64,000 nucleotides of DNA from assembly GCA_023053575.1 (NCBI GenBank), contig JAKZAP010000016.1, positions 20,168,030 to 20,232,029 on the forward strand. Reading direction: 5' to 3'. The translations under genes were made by a program, and so were the position numbers. Positions 50,229 through 62,360 of this stretch are shown here, in pieces; within the stretch, counting starts at the first letter, position 1; every line of letters starts with the position of its first letter. This DNA comes from Branchinecta lynchi. Taxonomy: Eukaryota > Arthropoda > Branchiopoda > Anostraca > Branchinectidae. A model generated the notes under the pieces. It did no database searches, was not told where the DNA came from, and worked only from the letters and a program-made list of their open reading frames with translations.

Positions 50229-51497
50229 TAACAAGACCAAAGGTTTCGATGGGATCCCAAAAATTCAATATCTGATCCAGACAACTGGGTCTTGTCTTAG
50301 CCAGATCCAGTCTTCGCCAGAATCCTTGAACATTTTTACAATTAAAATTCAGAAACAGATTAAGGCCAAATAGCTAATCACCTGAGAAAACCAAGTTCAG
50401 ATTTGGATTCAGCATGTGTGTTTACCCCTATAAGTCATGTCTGTTTTGACGAAAACTTCCTGCCACTTCTGCCAATTTCCCGGTTCCGGCCGAACTCCAG
50501 AACTACTTGTCCGGCGAAAAAAGAAAGCTCAAAGACGAAATCAGGGTATCTTCTTTCCCCAGTAATGAACATCTAATCAACTTCAAATAGAAATTTAGCT
50601 TATAACAAATTTTCCGATTCCAGCCGGATTCCGGTCGAACTATATGTCCGGGTAAAATACGATTGTCACACAGGGACTAAGCATCTCTTCTTACCCCTAA
50701 ATCGCTTATCTAATCAACTAGAGATAAAACTTTGACTTCCAACAGTTTTCCGGTTTTGGCCGGATTCCGGGCGAATGTCCGGGTAGAAACTTGTTTTCAC
50801 ATAAGTGTTCAGCATGTCTTCTTGCCCTAAATCGAACATCCAATCAACTCCAAATTCTACTTTTAATTTTGACAAACTTTCCGGTTTGGGCCGGATTCCG
50901 GTCGAAATACTTGTCCGTCGAGAAAATAGTTTTCACCATCGTCTTCAGCATGTCTCCCTACCTCTAAATCGAACATTTAATCAACTTCAAATAAAACTTT
51001 TACTTTCAACAAACTTTCCGGTTTGGGCCGGATTCTGGGCGAAATACTTGTCCATCGAGAAAATAATTTTCACCATCGTCTTCAGCATGTCTTCCTACCC
51101 CTAAATCGAACATCTAATCAACTTCAAATAAAACTTTTACTTTCAACAAACTTTCCGGTTTTGGCCGGATTCCGGGCGAACTACTTGTCCGATGACAAAA
51201 TGGTTTTCACCATCGTGTTCAGCATGTCTTCTTACCCCATAATCGACTATCACATTAGCTGTTTCAAAATATTTTGTTTGTCCCTTAATTTTATTCCCCT
51301 CCCCCACCCCTAAATGTAGAGCTACAAAGCCCATCTACGAACTTGACTGGTCCGACGACCCAACGAACCTTCTCACCAAGTTTCATCAAAATATCTCATT
51401 CCCTTCGAGAGTTATCGTGCTTACAGACGGACGGACGGACAGACGGACAACTTTTGCGATGTCATAGGTATCCCTCCACTTACGTTTTGGGATCCCA
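50229..51497 (-). mobile_element. Helentron/INE-like element B, copy 2
   Basis: Reverse orientation: starts AACAAGACCAAAGGTTTCG at its 3' end and finishes CGTTTTGGGATCCCAAAAAG at its 5' end. It contains about six 137-base units with CCGGAATCCGG-type cores and a short GACGGACGGACGG run (51426-51449). Same limits as copies 1 and 3. Confidence 0.75.
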
Positions 51498-51688
51498 AAA
51501 AGACGAATAATCCGTAAGAGTAATACGTAGGCCTACCTACTCCAAGTTCTGGAAAACATTGTTCGCCAATGCAAGTTCGGAATGTCTGACAATTGCGTGC
51601 GAAGAATTACGCTAAGATCAAAAGTTTGACGTATTCACATGATATTCACATGCATAAGTAATAGTCCTTGGGCCGGAGACAAAATAAT

Positions 51689-52207
51689 AGCTGCGTTCGT
51701 TTTCGTCGTTCGGTTCGCCGTTCCAATCGTCTTTCTACTACAAGCGTTTTCTTTACAACGCCGTTCGTGAACGACGTTGAACTGCCGATAATAAGCAGTT
51801 TTCTTTGTTCGGTTAAACCGCCGTTTCGTTCGTCGTTCCTGAAAACGACCAGCTGAGCCGGAAACTCAGTTCAATATCTCCGTTCAGTAATTAGGCTCGA
51901 TTTTTCAAAAATTCTCGACAAAACAAATTAAGAGTTTAAAAACAGTGGTCTTGTCATGAGAAAATCCATTTTAGTATTTTATTATATTATATACAATATT
52001 ATTATATATATATACAATATTATTATATTATTATATATATACAATATTATTATATTATTACAAATATTAAGTTAGTTTGACTATTAGCGTTTTCGTATCA
52101 ACTTCGTTCGTGAAACGACGTTTATAGAAAATGCCAAAGAAAACGCTAATATGAAAAATATTTAATCGACGTTATTTTTACCGACAAGGACGAAAACGAA
52201 CGCGGCT
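51689..52207. mobile_element. MITE, 519 bp, TSD AAT
   Basis: Inverted ends AGCTGCGTTCGTTTTCGTC and GACGAAAACGAACGCGGCT, flanked by AAT on both sides (51686-51688 and 52208-52210). A TATATACAATATTAT microsatellite occupies about 51965-52070. Confidence 0.75.
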
Positions 52208-52296
52208 AATGTCTCTCAGTCTTCGCGGTGACGAACTTCAACAAATTAAGGCTCTTTAGATCTTGAATCCGATGTTCTTTTCAAACTAGAGCTTTA

Positions 52297-52709
52297 AGGC
52301 GTATTCTCGCCGTTCCAGGAGGACTCCTCGGGGAATCGAAGGGAACGGCGAGAATAGAGGGAGTCGCTCCATGCGGACTCCGAATACAGAAACAGCGAGA
52401 ATATGGGGAATGCTTCGAAATTGGATTTTGTTCTAAAAAAACATGTAGTTGACGAAATTAGTCTGGATCCACTTTATTTCTGGTTTTGTTTGTTCTGATT
52501 GTTTTTAATTAATTTAACATTGCACCAACACCAGCAAAAATTGATTCCCCTCCAAATCTGAAAGGGAGTCCTTTTCGATGGTGGGGATGATAATCGGAGC
52601 ACTCCCCGTCGGTGAGGACTCGCGAGAATACGGGGAGTGAGTCCCCGGGACAAACAAAAACACGGGGACTCCTCAAGTGAAGTCCTCGGGGAACGGCGAG
52701 AATACGCCT
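52297..52709. mobile_element. PIF/Harbinger-like MITE, second complete copy
   Basis: 413 bases with AGGCGTATTCTCGCC and GGCGAGAATACGCCT ends and TSD TTA on both sides (52294-52296, 52710-52712). Confidence 0.85.
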
Positions 52710-54344
52710 TTAGGCGAGGTGATTTCGAATCCGTCCTCCGGAATCCGGAAAACGCTGATTCGGAGTATTGCTCCGAAATTCCTCCGAAAACCCAGGTTCG
52801 TTTTCCAACCGACTAATCATACCGGAAATTCTCTAGAGGCCTTTACCTTGACAGAATTGTGGGCCACACACTTCTGGGTGTTTGTCGCGGAAACAGGATT
52901 GTGTGCCACACAGTCGAGCCACCAGTTGAAACTCGCGGAAACGCCGTTTTGTCTATTTTTTTGGCGGAAATTTCAGATATCTGAAAAAACAAAAAAATCG
53001 TGTACAATTTTAGTAAATAGAACTCCAGGCTTATGTGCAAAAGGGATCCTTAGTTTTAAGTCTGTATGCTTGGGAAAGTAGTTTACTTTATCGTTTAGAC
53101 ACTATTTTGCTGTGTAATTTGAATTTCCCGCCAGAATCGAGCTACAAAATGGACAATCAGCTCGCCAGTTGTTTGTCGAATTTGAGCCACGAAAATCTTG
53201 TTGGTCGCGGAAACGCAGTTGTGGGCCGCACAGAACACCGTGGAAACACTCTTTTCGAGCCACAATCAACCCACAAAGTGTTTGTGGGAGCACAGAAAAA
53301 CGGTAGCGAAGATAAAAGGCAATGATAGTGACGGTTACACATGCGTAAATTTCGGGAAAAAACGCCTTAGCTACAACGATAGGAATTCGCGGGGATAATT
53401 ATCTCCTAATATGGATCCGTTACCCCCCCCCCCCCCACACACACACAAACCTGGATCAAATCAAGTTTATTAATTAGCCATAATTATCCAAAAACGAATA
53501 GCACTGGCACATCAAACACAAAAACATTTGAGGTCACAATTTAAGTCAAGTCACTGAACTGTTAAAGTTTTTGCAGAAGTACGGTACGAATGAACGGTCA
53601 TACCGAACACTGCAATTGGCCATATTCCCGTTCAGCGCTTCCAAGCGGATTAATTTCTGTTAATGCCTCACCGTCAGCACTTGGATCAGACATGACAAAA
53701 TAGATCCACAGCTTAGTGAGCGGAAAACCTGTCATCTGTGTCCCAGGTAACGGGGGTTTTACATACGTTTCAGCAGCAGAAAGTGAAAGTGACCCACTAC
53801 CCTATGGATCCGACTTTTTACTATGTCTACGCAAGTGCATATATCTACGCATTGATGTTTCAATGGTACTGTACCAAATTCTCCTCTTAAAATCAAAAAT
53901 ACATCCATTCCTTCCGTTTAAAACTTTCGGTGGCTTGGCTTAACAGCTTGTAAAAATACTTCGTCCTTTCGCCAGTCTGCAGTATCTGAAGCTTGCAAAA
54001 GATAAAATTTGGATATTCTAAGATTGTGTCAAACCGGTCTAAGTATAACCGTAAGGCTTTGGTTTCTTTGTATATACAGTTTTTTGCGACCACTCTATAC
54101 TCTATCTTTCTGGGACTTTTATTTTGTTGAAAAAGAGTGACATACGTAAACTACGTACATGCTACTATAAATACTGTAAATACCTGCTTTATTTACCTAT
54201 ATCGTACTGAAATCGGAAAATAATCCGAAAATACAAAGCCCCTGATATAACGGCAAAACTCCAGGAGCTCCATAAAAATTTATCTGGACAAGCGTAGAAA
54301 CGGCTTACTCCATATCACGGGCTCATCCGTTTGTTCCGTTGATT
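52710..54344. other. No gene; GTGGGCCACAC-type short repeats and a C-run
   Basis: 52855-53300 repeats short motifs such as CGCGGAAAC and GGGCCACACA, leaving several frames open at once. A C12 run and CA repeat are at 53426-53448. From 53450 on I see nothing recognisable. Confidence 0.4.
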
Positions 54345-54449
54345 TTGTGTGTTTATTTTGTTGTATTAGTGTTTCTTCAGTTGTTATTTGTCTCTTTCTC
54401 TTTTTATTGCACTATCCTCACATTGTTTTGTGCAGTGGGTTACAAATAA

Positions 54450-54482
<33 letters not shown>
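54345..54482 (+). repeat. LINE-like tail with (ATT)n
   Basis: GTGGGTTACAAATAAATTA followed by about ten ATT repeats. Confidence 0.55.
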
Positions 54483-54483
<1 letters not shown>

Positions 54484-54924
54484 GTGCTGGTTATGAGAAA
54501 ATGGGGGACTAACAGAAACTAATCCACTTGGAGCGCTGAACTGTAATACGGCCAATTTGCAGGAGGTATCTTTAACTTTTGCTTCCTCGAATTCGATCCT
54601 CGAGTGGGGCGTTTATTTTCAGCTGCTGGCTGGAAATCTGGCAGAATGTTGCGAAAGAGCTCTGACGGCAAACAGGACCTCCAGGATTCAAGGACCAAGA
54701 CAGGATTCGAGGAGAGCTGCTGCGAATCCAACATATCCGAGACCAAAGTCACGAGTCAAGACTAGGCCGATTCCTGGACAAACATCGTTCGAAACGAGGC
54801 CGAGTCCGTGAAAAAAGTGTCTCGAGACCGAGTCACGCCCCGAGTCCGAATAGTATTTTATACAGAGACTTCATATGAGACTGAGCCAGGGGAAATAAAT
54901 CAACCGAAGGATGTTTTATGGAGA

Positions 54925-55430
54925 GAATGTGTGAGGTAGAATAGCAACCATTATTTGGATCAGTTTCTGAGCCAAAGGATCGGTGTGCTGTTTAAAAGAG
55001 ATAGTTTCATCAAGGATAAGGCTAACATAGGTCGGTGTTGGTGTGGTGTCTCAGGGCAGATTGTTACCGCTTGGGAGAAGAAGAACATGTATTGGAAGTT
55101 CGTCCGAACGTTCTGGTCAGTATTTCTCCTGTCCATGTGGAGATGAGAATGAAAGTGTGGTGCATGTCATGTGTGAATGTGACGAATTAAGAGAGTTAAG
55201 GAATGAAGTGTTTGGAGAATACGTGAGGGTGTTCGATGAGGAATGGATGTGTAGTATGATTGGTAGCCGTCAGTTTGATGATGTGGGGAGGCTGGCAAGA
55301 TTCCTCAGGGTAGCTTTTCAACACCGAAAATTATGCCTAGATAAGTAGGCTACTGTATAGATTTTTGTTCTTTCCTTTTTTTGTTTATTTTATTGCCATG
55401 GTCTTTTGGCTTTTTTGCGCGATTAAATCT
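54925..55430 (+). mobile_element. LINE 3' fragment, frameshifted
   Basis: Two overlapping frames (54955-55146 and 55043-55348) together give the C-terminal region: LPLGRRRTCIG, then CPCGDENESVVHVMCECDEL with a Cys/His knuckle, then GRLARFLRVAF. It matches 12979-13275. A frame change lies near 55060-55080. The 3' UTR ends near AAATCTTATCTTATC at 55430. Confidence 0.65.
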
Positions 55431-56435
55431 TATCTTATCATAGCCTGTAATTCTTAGAAAATTCAGCACTAGAGAGACGAGGTTTAAAAGAAGCCGAAAC
55501 TGACCATATGAGAAGAAAAGCATGCATCAACATTTTTCCGCATTTAAAGCTAGATAATCTGATAACAAAAAAAAAACAGTCAGATACCATTATAAGAGCT
55601 TAAGTAAGGATAATACAACTGAACCAGATCTGAATGCCATGATCAAAGATCACAGTGTTGTCGGCAAAATATCTTGCTAAGAAAATGAGAAATAGGAAAG
55701 GCGGATGTGATTTTTTTAATATATAAAGGTACACGAATTTGAACAGTATTCGCTGAAAATGGAATTTGCGAAATAGTCAACAGAAGCAGAGATAAATAAT
55801 GAATGCGAAGAATAACTGGCACGGGTATTTTAAAAGTTCGTCCAGGCGGAAGGTCCCGCTGTTCGGTGTTTGAAACATCCAAACGACGGTTTGGAAGAGT
55901 TACTCACTGGTCTGACGCATTTTTTATGCGGAAACACAGGCTTCAACCATTTTATTTAATCCGTGATATTACAACCACATATTCAAAAAATTACACGAAC
56001 ACAGGACTATTCTTTACTAAATATATACAATAATTTCTTCCATTCGGTGGCTCCGGGTAATAGCACAGTCGACGGAAAAGGTGGTAGAAATGACCAGAAA
56101 GGCATTCTGCAATTTCGCAAATTGCCTTTAAAAGTGGATTTTCGGAAACTTCTAACCTTGCAACAAAACTAACTATCGCTTTCCGTCTCATAACATCAAA
56201 AGATTCAATTTTATTTTCTAAAAACATTTGACTAGCAGAGCAACCCCTTTTGATTCAGCAACCCCCCTGATTGTACGAAAGGAGAAGACGGAATGCATTG
56301 TTAAAACAACGTTTCTTTTACAACTGCTTAAGAATTCCATTAATTTTGCATCCTAAATGCAACCTGGTCAGTCGCAAGAAGTAAGGCTAAAGGGAATGGA
56401 GGCTAAAGGACTAAAGGGAATCCGTAAAATTATGG
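55431..56435. other. No gene seen
   Basis: No supported exon or named repeat. Confidence 0.35.
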
Positions 56436-56439
56436 ATGT

Positions 56440-57340
56440 GAAGTTACGGACGGTTGGTCCGATTCCAATGAAATTCTTTGGGTGGTGAACTGAAAACTTG
56501 GATGCATAAAATCAGCCCAAACCACTTGCAGTAGTGACTGAGGAGTTTGGGGAGGGGGGGGGGGGTCTAGAAATTGTGTAAGCGCACAAGAAAGTTGGAG
56601 AGTAACGAGTTTATGCAGCCTGAATATGTTATCTGAAGTCCGGACCGGATTCCGTACCGGTGAGGGGGATGATGGGGACGGGTACCAAAAAATTGGCAGA
56701 TATGCTCCGATTAGAGCAAAACTTGATGGACGGAAGAAGATGTGTCGGAGATGCAACATTTATGTATTGTGAGTGGAGGGACTCGGAGGCATAATCCCGC
56801 GAGTGTTGGGGCTCGCATAGGGGTCAAACGAGGGGAGCGATATTAATGACACTTCTCTAAATCTAGTAGTATGGAGGTTACATATTTGGGGCTCAGACTC
56901 GATCCACCACGGCTGGGGGCACCTGGGGGGCACAGGAGTTCCCCGAAATATGTCAAATTTGAACGAAACTTGATGCGCGGCAACCGATGAAACCATCGAT
57001 GACATTGTACGTTTCCGAACAGGAAATTACCACGGTGGGTCGAGTTTGAGAGCCAGAAATCGTGTGGCATACCTAGGGATCAAACGAGTGGAGTACGATT
57101 GGGATGAAATTTAGAAAGTACAAAGTCATATGCTCCGAATGACCCATTTTTGGGTCCCAAACGGATTTGACCTCACCGGGGAGGGGGGGGGGGGGGGGGG
57201 GTCTGAAGGGTACTGGAAATTTTCCAGAAATAATCAGGTTCGATTCCAAATTTGTGGGTGGTAAGATAAGACAACCTCGATAACGTATTTATTTGCTCGA
57301 ACCGGATTCTGCAGTGCATGTGAGTCGAGGGCGTATTATT
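56440..57340. repeat. Degenerate tandem array, about 3-4 units
   Basis: Units of roughly 220-260 bases with CAAAACTTGATGGACGG and CGAAACTTGATGCGCGG (reverse of the AAGTTTC module), ATATGTTATCTGAAG or ATATGTCAAATTTG, and G-runs (G12 near 56557, G19 near 57182). It resembles the Helentron-like arrays, but I cannot define its ends. Confidence 0.5.
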
Positions 57341-57404
57341 ACTGAGTCCTCAATGTACTTTATTTCCTTAATAGCCTGTATTAGACACGCTAGCAGTGGA
57401 TCGT

Positions 57405-57545
57405 GCAGTAGTTGCTACTGGTGCAGTAGTTGCTACTGGGATTAATCTTTTCTCTACTGGGATAAGATTAATCCGAATTAGGGGTAATCTTATCTCAATA
57501 AAGACACTATTAATCCCAGTAGCAAATACTGCAAGAATTTTTTTT
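57405..57545. mobile_element. Hairpin MITE GTAGCAAATACTGCA family, copy 1
   Basis: CAGTAGTTGCTACTGGGATTAATC pairs, with changes, with ATTAATCCCAGTAGCAAATACTGCA. A second copy is at 59230-59392. Confidence 0.6.
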
Positions 57546-58388
57546 TTACAGGTTAACTAGAATTAAAATATCGGGTAAAATAATAAAATAAATCCTACTA
57601 AAGCAACATAATCATCCATTGGCCAATCTTTTTAATTGGACGCTGGAGACTTCGTTTTATGAACTACTGGGCCGAGGCGTTCACTTGGACTCGTGACTCG
57701 GCCGGATTTCGAGACGAAACGAGTCCGAGTTCTGCTCCGTGAACGAGTTCTTGAAAAAGGCGAGGGGTTGCTTACTCCCAAAATGGTTGTACAGTGGTGC
57801 CCAGGGAGGGTGTACAGTGGTGCCCAGCGAGTGAGCAACCCCTCGGAAAAAGGCGTCTCGAGATGAGTCCTAGTCCACTAGCACTGATTCTAGGTCCTAA
57901 ACTATCCGATAACTACGGCTGCTGTCATGCCCACGATTGTACCGGGCGTGTAAAACGGGTGGAGAAGCCACATACCCATTTCTACAGGCCTTGCTATGTC
58001 GCTGTGAATGCAATTTAATTGTTTTAGTTCAAAGTTTCCTAGCGGACTAGTTTCTGAAAATCCCCGCGTTTGTAGGCTAATTATCTGCACTTGACAGATA
58101 CAGTAAAAAGAAGTTGATGAGTAGAAAATGTGCAATCTGCTTCCCGAGCAATAGAAGTTTGCACTGTCTACGGATTAGAAGGTGAAAGCTATTATTTTCT
58201 TCTCATAGGATCAATATTTTAGTAGCTCTTCGTCACAAGTATGATAATGCGAGATAATGGCGGACTCTCAGAAACGAGTCCGCTTGGAGAGCTGAACTGG
58301 AATAATGTGACTGATAGCGAACAAATGGGGCAGTAGGTGGTAAAAACCATGTGAGTGGTAAGGTTAGAACACATTAACACTCTTTTCA
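57546..58388. other. No gene; GAGTC-rich repeat piece
   Basis: 57640-57890 shares AACGAGTCCGAG and TCTCGAGA-type motifs with 54740-54860, and carries a direct repeat TGTACAGTGGTGCCCAG (57789, 57811). Confidence 0.4.
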
Positions 58389-58389
58389 A

Positions 58390-58602
58390 ATTTGATAGTG
58401 CAAAACGGATACGTTAGCTGAATTTACTAGAACTATATTTCGGCCCTTCTTGGCAAAGGTCTTCTTTAGGCTCGAAGCCGCTCAAGTTTTCCACAAGTTC
58501 GCTTTTCCAACTGAGCGGTTTTGGGCCTGAAGAGGACCCTTGCCAAGAAGGGCCGAAATATAGCTCTAATAAAATTCAGCTGACGCATACGTTTTGCACT
58601 GT
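58390..58602. mobile_element. Hairpin MITE, copy 2
   Basis: Inverted arms ATAGTGCAAAACGGATACG and CGTTTTGCACTGTC with GGCCCTTCTTGGC and its complement nearer the loop. Same family as 46474-46698. Confidence 0.75.
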
Positions 58603-59214
58603 CAACTAGAATTCGCAGTCAGCTTAGGCTGAATGAATATTTTCACTCTTACCAAACTGTTTGAGCGATTGAGAAACCGATTAAGAAAGACACCAGGAAA
58701 AGACCAACTAACCTAGACAAGCCATGACTTTTTCGAACTCCCATAAACTCAGCCGAAATGTATCTATCTTGCCTTTAATATATTCGCAATACAATTGTGC
58801 GTTAGTTTGTTATGTGGATGATCCGCAGTTTATAAAAACACATGAATTATTATTTGTATTCATTAATGACAGTAGTGCCGAATTACCAAGTAGCCACCTT
58901 TGCCCCCCCCCCCCTTTAGGGGACACCGCAACAACTGGTTTCGACACTTGATAAACATTAGGAATCGATTTAGTTTTGTGCAATGGAAAAAAACAAATCG
59001 GTTTGCTAATAGTGTTGGTTGGTAAATCAAAAACGCTATGAGAGATTATTTGTCAGGGGGTCCGGAAATTTCGATTCCCTAAGGCCCTCGCAGGGTTATC
59101 CGGCGCTGGGTGAGAGAGATGAGGAGTGTCCATCTTGCCCGCTGCGTTTCCAGCACAAGAACGGGTTGCCGTTTTTCCTGGTAGCCAGCCCGGAGCCATA
59201 ATACTTCCGGGCTA
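58603..59214. other. No gene seen
   Basis: A C10 run at 58903-58914. No exon supported. Confidence 0.35.
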
Positions 59215-59395
59215 TTGCAAATACTTCGCAGTTGCAAATACTTCGCAGTTGCAAATACTGCAAGATTTTTTTTTACTGTGTATTTGCTACTGGGAATAAT
59301 GTTGTCTCTACTGAGATTATTTCTGATTCGCATTAATCTTATCCCAGTAGAGATAAGATTAATCAAAGTAGCAAATACTGCAGTTAATTTTAATC
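59215..59395. mobile_element. Hairpin MITE GTAGCAAATACTGCA family, copy 2
   Basis: TATTTGCTACTGGGAATAAT and AGATTAATCAAAGTAGCAAATAC arms around ATCTTATCCCAGTAGAGATA. Three GCAAATACT direct repeats precede it. Confidence 0.6.
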
Positions 59396-59589
59396 CTTTT
59401 TCGGAGAAACTTTTTACAGTGTACCTGAGTGGAAAGTGATCTCCGGAAGTCAATGAGAAAGGTGCGACGACCTTTCGTTCACCCTTGTGCTCGGCGGATT
59501 GTTGCTTTGCTGTTTGGAACGCGAATCCTAGAGATCGTCAGAATCTCCCTTAAATATGTTCAGGTTGCTTACTCGTTCTGAAGGCGTCA

Positions 59590-59985
59590 AAGTCAAAGGC
59601 GTTGGGGAGTCAAAGGGAAAGGCGAGAATAGAGGGAGTCACTCCACGCGGATTCCGCGTATAGAAACAGCGAAGCCACTGGGAATGCTTCCAAAATGGAT
59701 TTTGTTGGAAAAAAAAATATGCAGTTGACGAAATTAGTCTAGATCCACTTTATTTTTGGTTTTGTTTAATTCTGATTCTGCTTTAATTAATTTTACATTG
59801 CACCAACACCAGGAAAAATTGATTCCCCTCCGAATCTGAAAGGGAGTCCTTTTCGATGATGGTGATGATAATCGGAGCATTCCCTGTCCGTGGGGACTCG
59901 CGAGAATACAGGGAGTGAGTCCCCTGAACATGCAAAAACTCGGGGAATCCTCAAGTGGAGTCCTCGGGGAACGGCGAGAATACGT
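59590..59985. mobile_element. PIF/Harbinger-like MITE, diverged copy
   Basis: Right end GAACGGCGAGAATACG is intact. The left end is degraded. The interior ACATTGCACCAACACCAG block matches the complete copies. Confidence 0.75.
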
Positions 59986-60370
59986 ATTAAGCCAAACGTG
60001 TCCCCGTTACCTTTCCGACCTCGTTTCTGACAAGTTCAACCTCAAATCAAGGGAAGTACTCCCGGGCAGCACGGCGTACACGAGTGTCTGCATAAAGTCG
60101 GTCCTCAATGGAATTCGCAAATCTGTCGTAACCGTGCTCGTCCGGACCCAGCGTGCTCTCATTGGCTGAAAACCCCTAATTAAATCTCTCGTACAATGCC
60201 ATGGCTCTTCTTCACGTTCTATATCTTTGCCCTCTCTGGACATTCTTCAGTAACGAAGATCTTCGTCAAGTTCTTTCAATCTCTTTCGCTTTGCAAAATC
60301 TCTGCTACCCCTTCAACCCCTGGATAAGGAACAGCGATCTCATTGACAAGTTTGTATAGCTGATCCATCT

Positions 60371-60544
60371 CCAGGGTTGGTCACCAAGAACCAGGGTGTA
60401 CGAGTTACTTCAGGATACTTTGAGTTACTTTTGGTTACTTTAGGTTACATTGTATTGGGTTACATTAGGTTACATTGGTTAATTTGAGATACTTTTGGGT
60501 TACTTTCCAGGGTGTACGAAGTTACTTTTGGTGACCAACCCTGG
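60371..60544. mobile_element. hAT-like MITE, 174 bp, perfect TSD
   Basis: Perfect 8-base TSD ATCCATCT (60363-60370, 60545-60552) and 17-base perfect inverted ends CCAGGGTTGGTCACCAA. The interior is a GGTTACTTT/GGTTACATT tandem. Confidence 0.9.
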
Positions 60545-60745
60545 ATCCATCTGCGACTATGATGAGGTCCATCAACAGAACGAAACAAAATTGTAGTCAT
60601 CTATGGAGTTCCGGATGTTTCGGTTTAGTGACTTTTAATTATTTTGGTTACTGTTGTTGTGTTTCTGTCTTTTTTCAGTTTTTAGCATACACCGTCTCTC
60701 CATAGACGGGTTATAAATCAAACTCAATTCAATTAATACATAACG

Positions 60746-60914
60746 CAGAACCGTATCCAGGAATTTTTTCGGGGGGGGGGGGGGGGGTTGCCGGCGGGTC
60801 GGACAAAAAAGTACAAAAAAGACATAGATCAGAGGGAAAAGCATATACAAATGACTATTTTTGTGTGTTTCGGGGGGGTGGGTCAACCCCCTACCCCCCC
60901 TGGATACGGCGTTG
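60746..60914. mobile_element. hAT-like MITE, 169 bp
   Basis: CAGAACCGTATCC to GGATACGGCGTTG, flanked by ACATAACG and ACATAATG (seven of eight). Inverted relative of 22968-23142. G17 and other G runs inside. Confidence 0.8.
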
Positions 60915-61014
60915 ACATAATGTATGAGACTATGTCGCGTCTGCCGCGGAAGTTTCATTTATAGTGATTTTTCTTTTTGAATATGCCCCTCATAAAATTC
61001 CTCTCAGATTAGTT

Positions 61015-61150
61015 CTTTTTTGGCCGCTAGGTGCGCTACCGTAAAGAAAACAATGACACGTTACTTCTTTGTGTACGTTTATCCAGGTTTGTTTTCCTAT
61101 TTTAAATTCCTCTTATGCCTAACGATGTTTAAAACTGTTTAAAATGCCTC
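61015..61150 (-). repeat. Diverged piece of the long-inverted-repeat arm
   Basis: GGCCGCTAGGTGCGC, ACGTTACTTCTTTGT and CTCTTATGCCTAACGATG correspond to 22180-22330. Confidence 0.6.
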
Positions 61151-61533
61151 CTCCCCTCTTTTTGCTAACGTTCTGTCAAGCGTCATCAAGTTTGTCATTT
61201 CTGGCTTCTGACTTCGGTGTTGAGTGCTGGCAGACTTTTCCATGGGGCTAATGCGCGACTGGATATGAAGTGAAAGCCTATATCACTTATTCACCCGTCA
61301 GATAACTTATCCCCAGATCTCACGTGTGATTGTTCTTGTTCCTCTAGCGCGTCTGGCGGCAATTCGTCATCGGATTTTATGAAGGACGTATTCCCAAACT
61401 GTCCGTTTAGACAGGCAAGCTCCGGAAGCTCGAGCGTCGTAAACGCCTTTTTATGTCTCCCACCCGTCACGGGACTTTCGAACGGTGATTTATTTCGATA
61501 TCCGCCAGTTTTAGAGAAGCTGATTGCTATGAT

Positions 61534-61767
61534 CGGGGCGTCACGTATGGGGAGGGGGGACTTCCCCCTCCCATTGCTGTCGATCAGTCGGTAAAAAAAA
61601 ATAATCGAAGAAACCCGTCTTTCGTAAAAAAAAAATTTGTTTCGTTTTTAATGAAAATAGTCGTTTTTTCTTGTCGTCTTTTCTTAAAAACAGACAGTAA
61701 AAATGACCAACCATTCGGTAAGCCTTGCCCCCCCCCCTCAAACTTTTGGATAGTATTTAACGCCCTG
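61534..61767. mobile_element. hAT-like MITE, 234 bp
   Basis: Left GCTATGAT and right GCTATATG flanks are close. Ends CGGGGCGTCACG and TTTAACGCCCTG. The interior CAGTCGGTAAAAAAAAATAA matches 13485-13770. Confidence 0.7.
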
Positions 61768-61775
61768 GCTATATG

Positions 61776-62120
61776 CCGGGTATTGGGTATTGGAGTTGAA
61801 GTTATGACCAGTCGGTAAGAATGATTATTATTAACATATTTTTATCTCTGAAAAATCCTAACACCAGCCAGCATTATTCAGAATATCAGACTTTAATTGA
61901 CAGCAACATGGCAGTTATTGTCGTCCGCTCTTGAATTGTTCAGGTTGAACTGAGTGGTTCAAGTTCGGAGACACCAGTATTTCTTGAAATAAAAATTTAT
62001 TATAAGAAGGGGTGGACAGAAAAACAAAACAAATTCTTCCACATAGCCTACTGCCGTTTGGCTAAATTTGTCAACATTTTATTTTTATAAAATATTTTGC
62101 TTTTGTACGATTTTGTTTCT
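61776..62120. other. No gene seen
   Basis: No supported exon or named repeat. Confidence 0.35.
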
Positions 62121-62121
62121 A

Positions 62122-62360
62122 GAGGCGCATTCTCGCCCTTCCCCGAGGACTCCTCGAGGAATCAAGGGGAGCGGCGAGAATAGATGGAGCCACTCACGTG
62201 CGGACTCCATGTACGGAAAATAAACGAGAACATTGGGAATGCTTCCAAAATGGATTTTGTTTGAAACAAAAATATACAGTTACTGGAATTAGTCTGAATC
62301 CACTTTAGTTTTGGTTTAGTTTATTCTAATTGTTCTTAATTAATTATACAATGCACCAGC
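62122..62360. mobile_element. PIF/Harbinger-like MITE, truncated diverged copy
   Basis: AGGCGCATTCTCGCC start, GGAATGCTTCCAAAATGG and ACAATGCACCAGCAC inside. The right half is missing. Confidence 0.7.
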
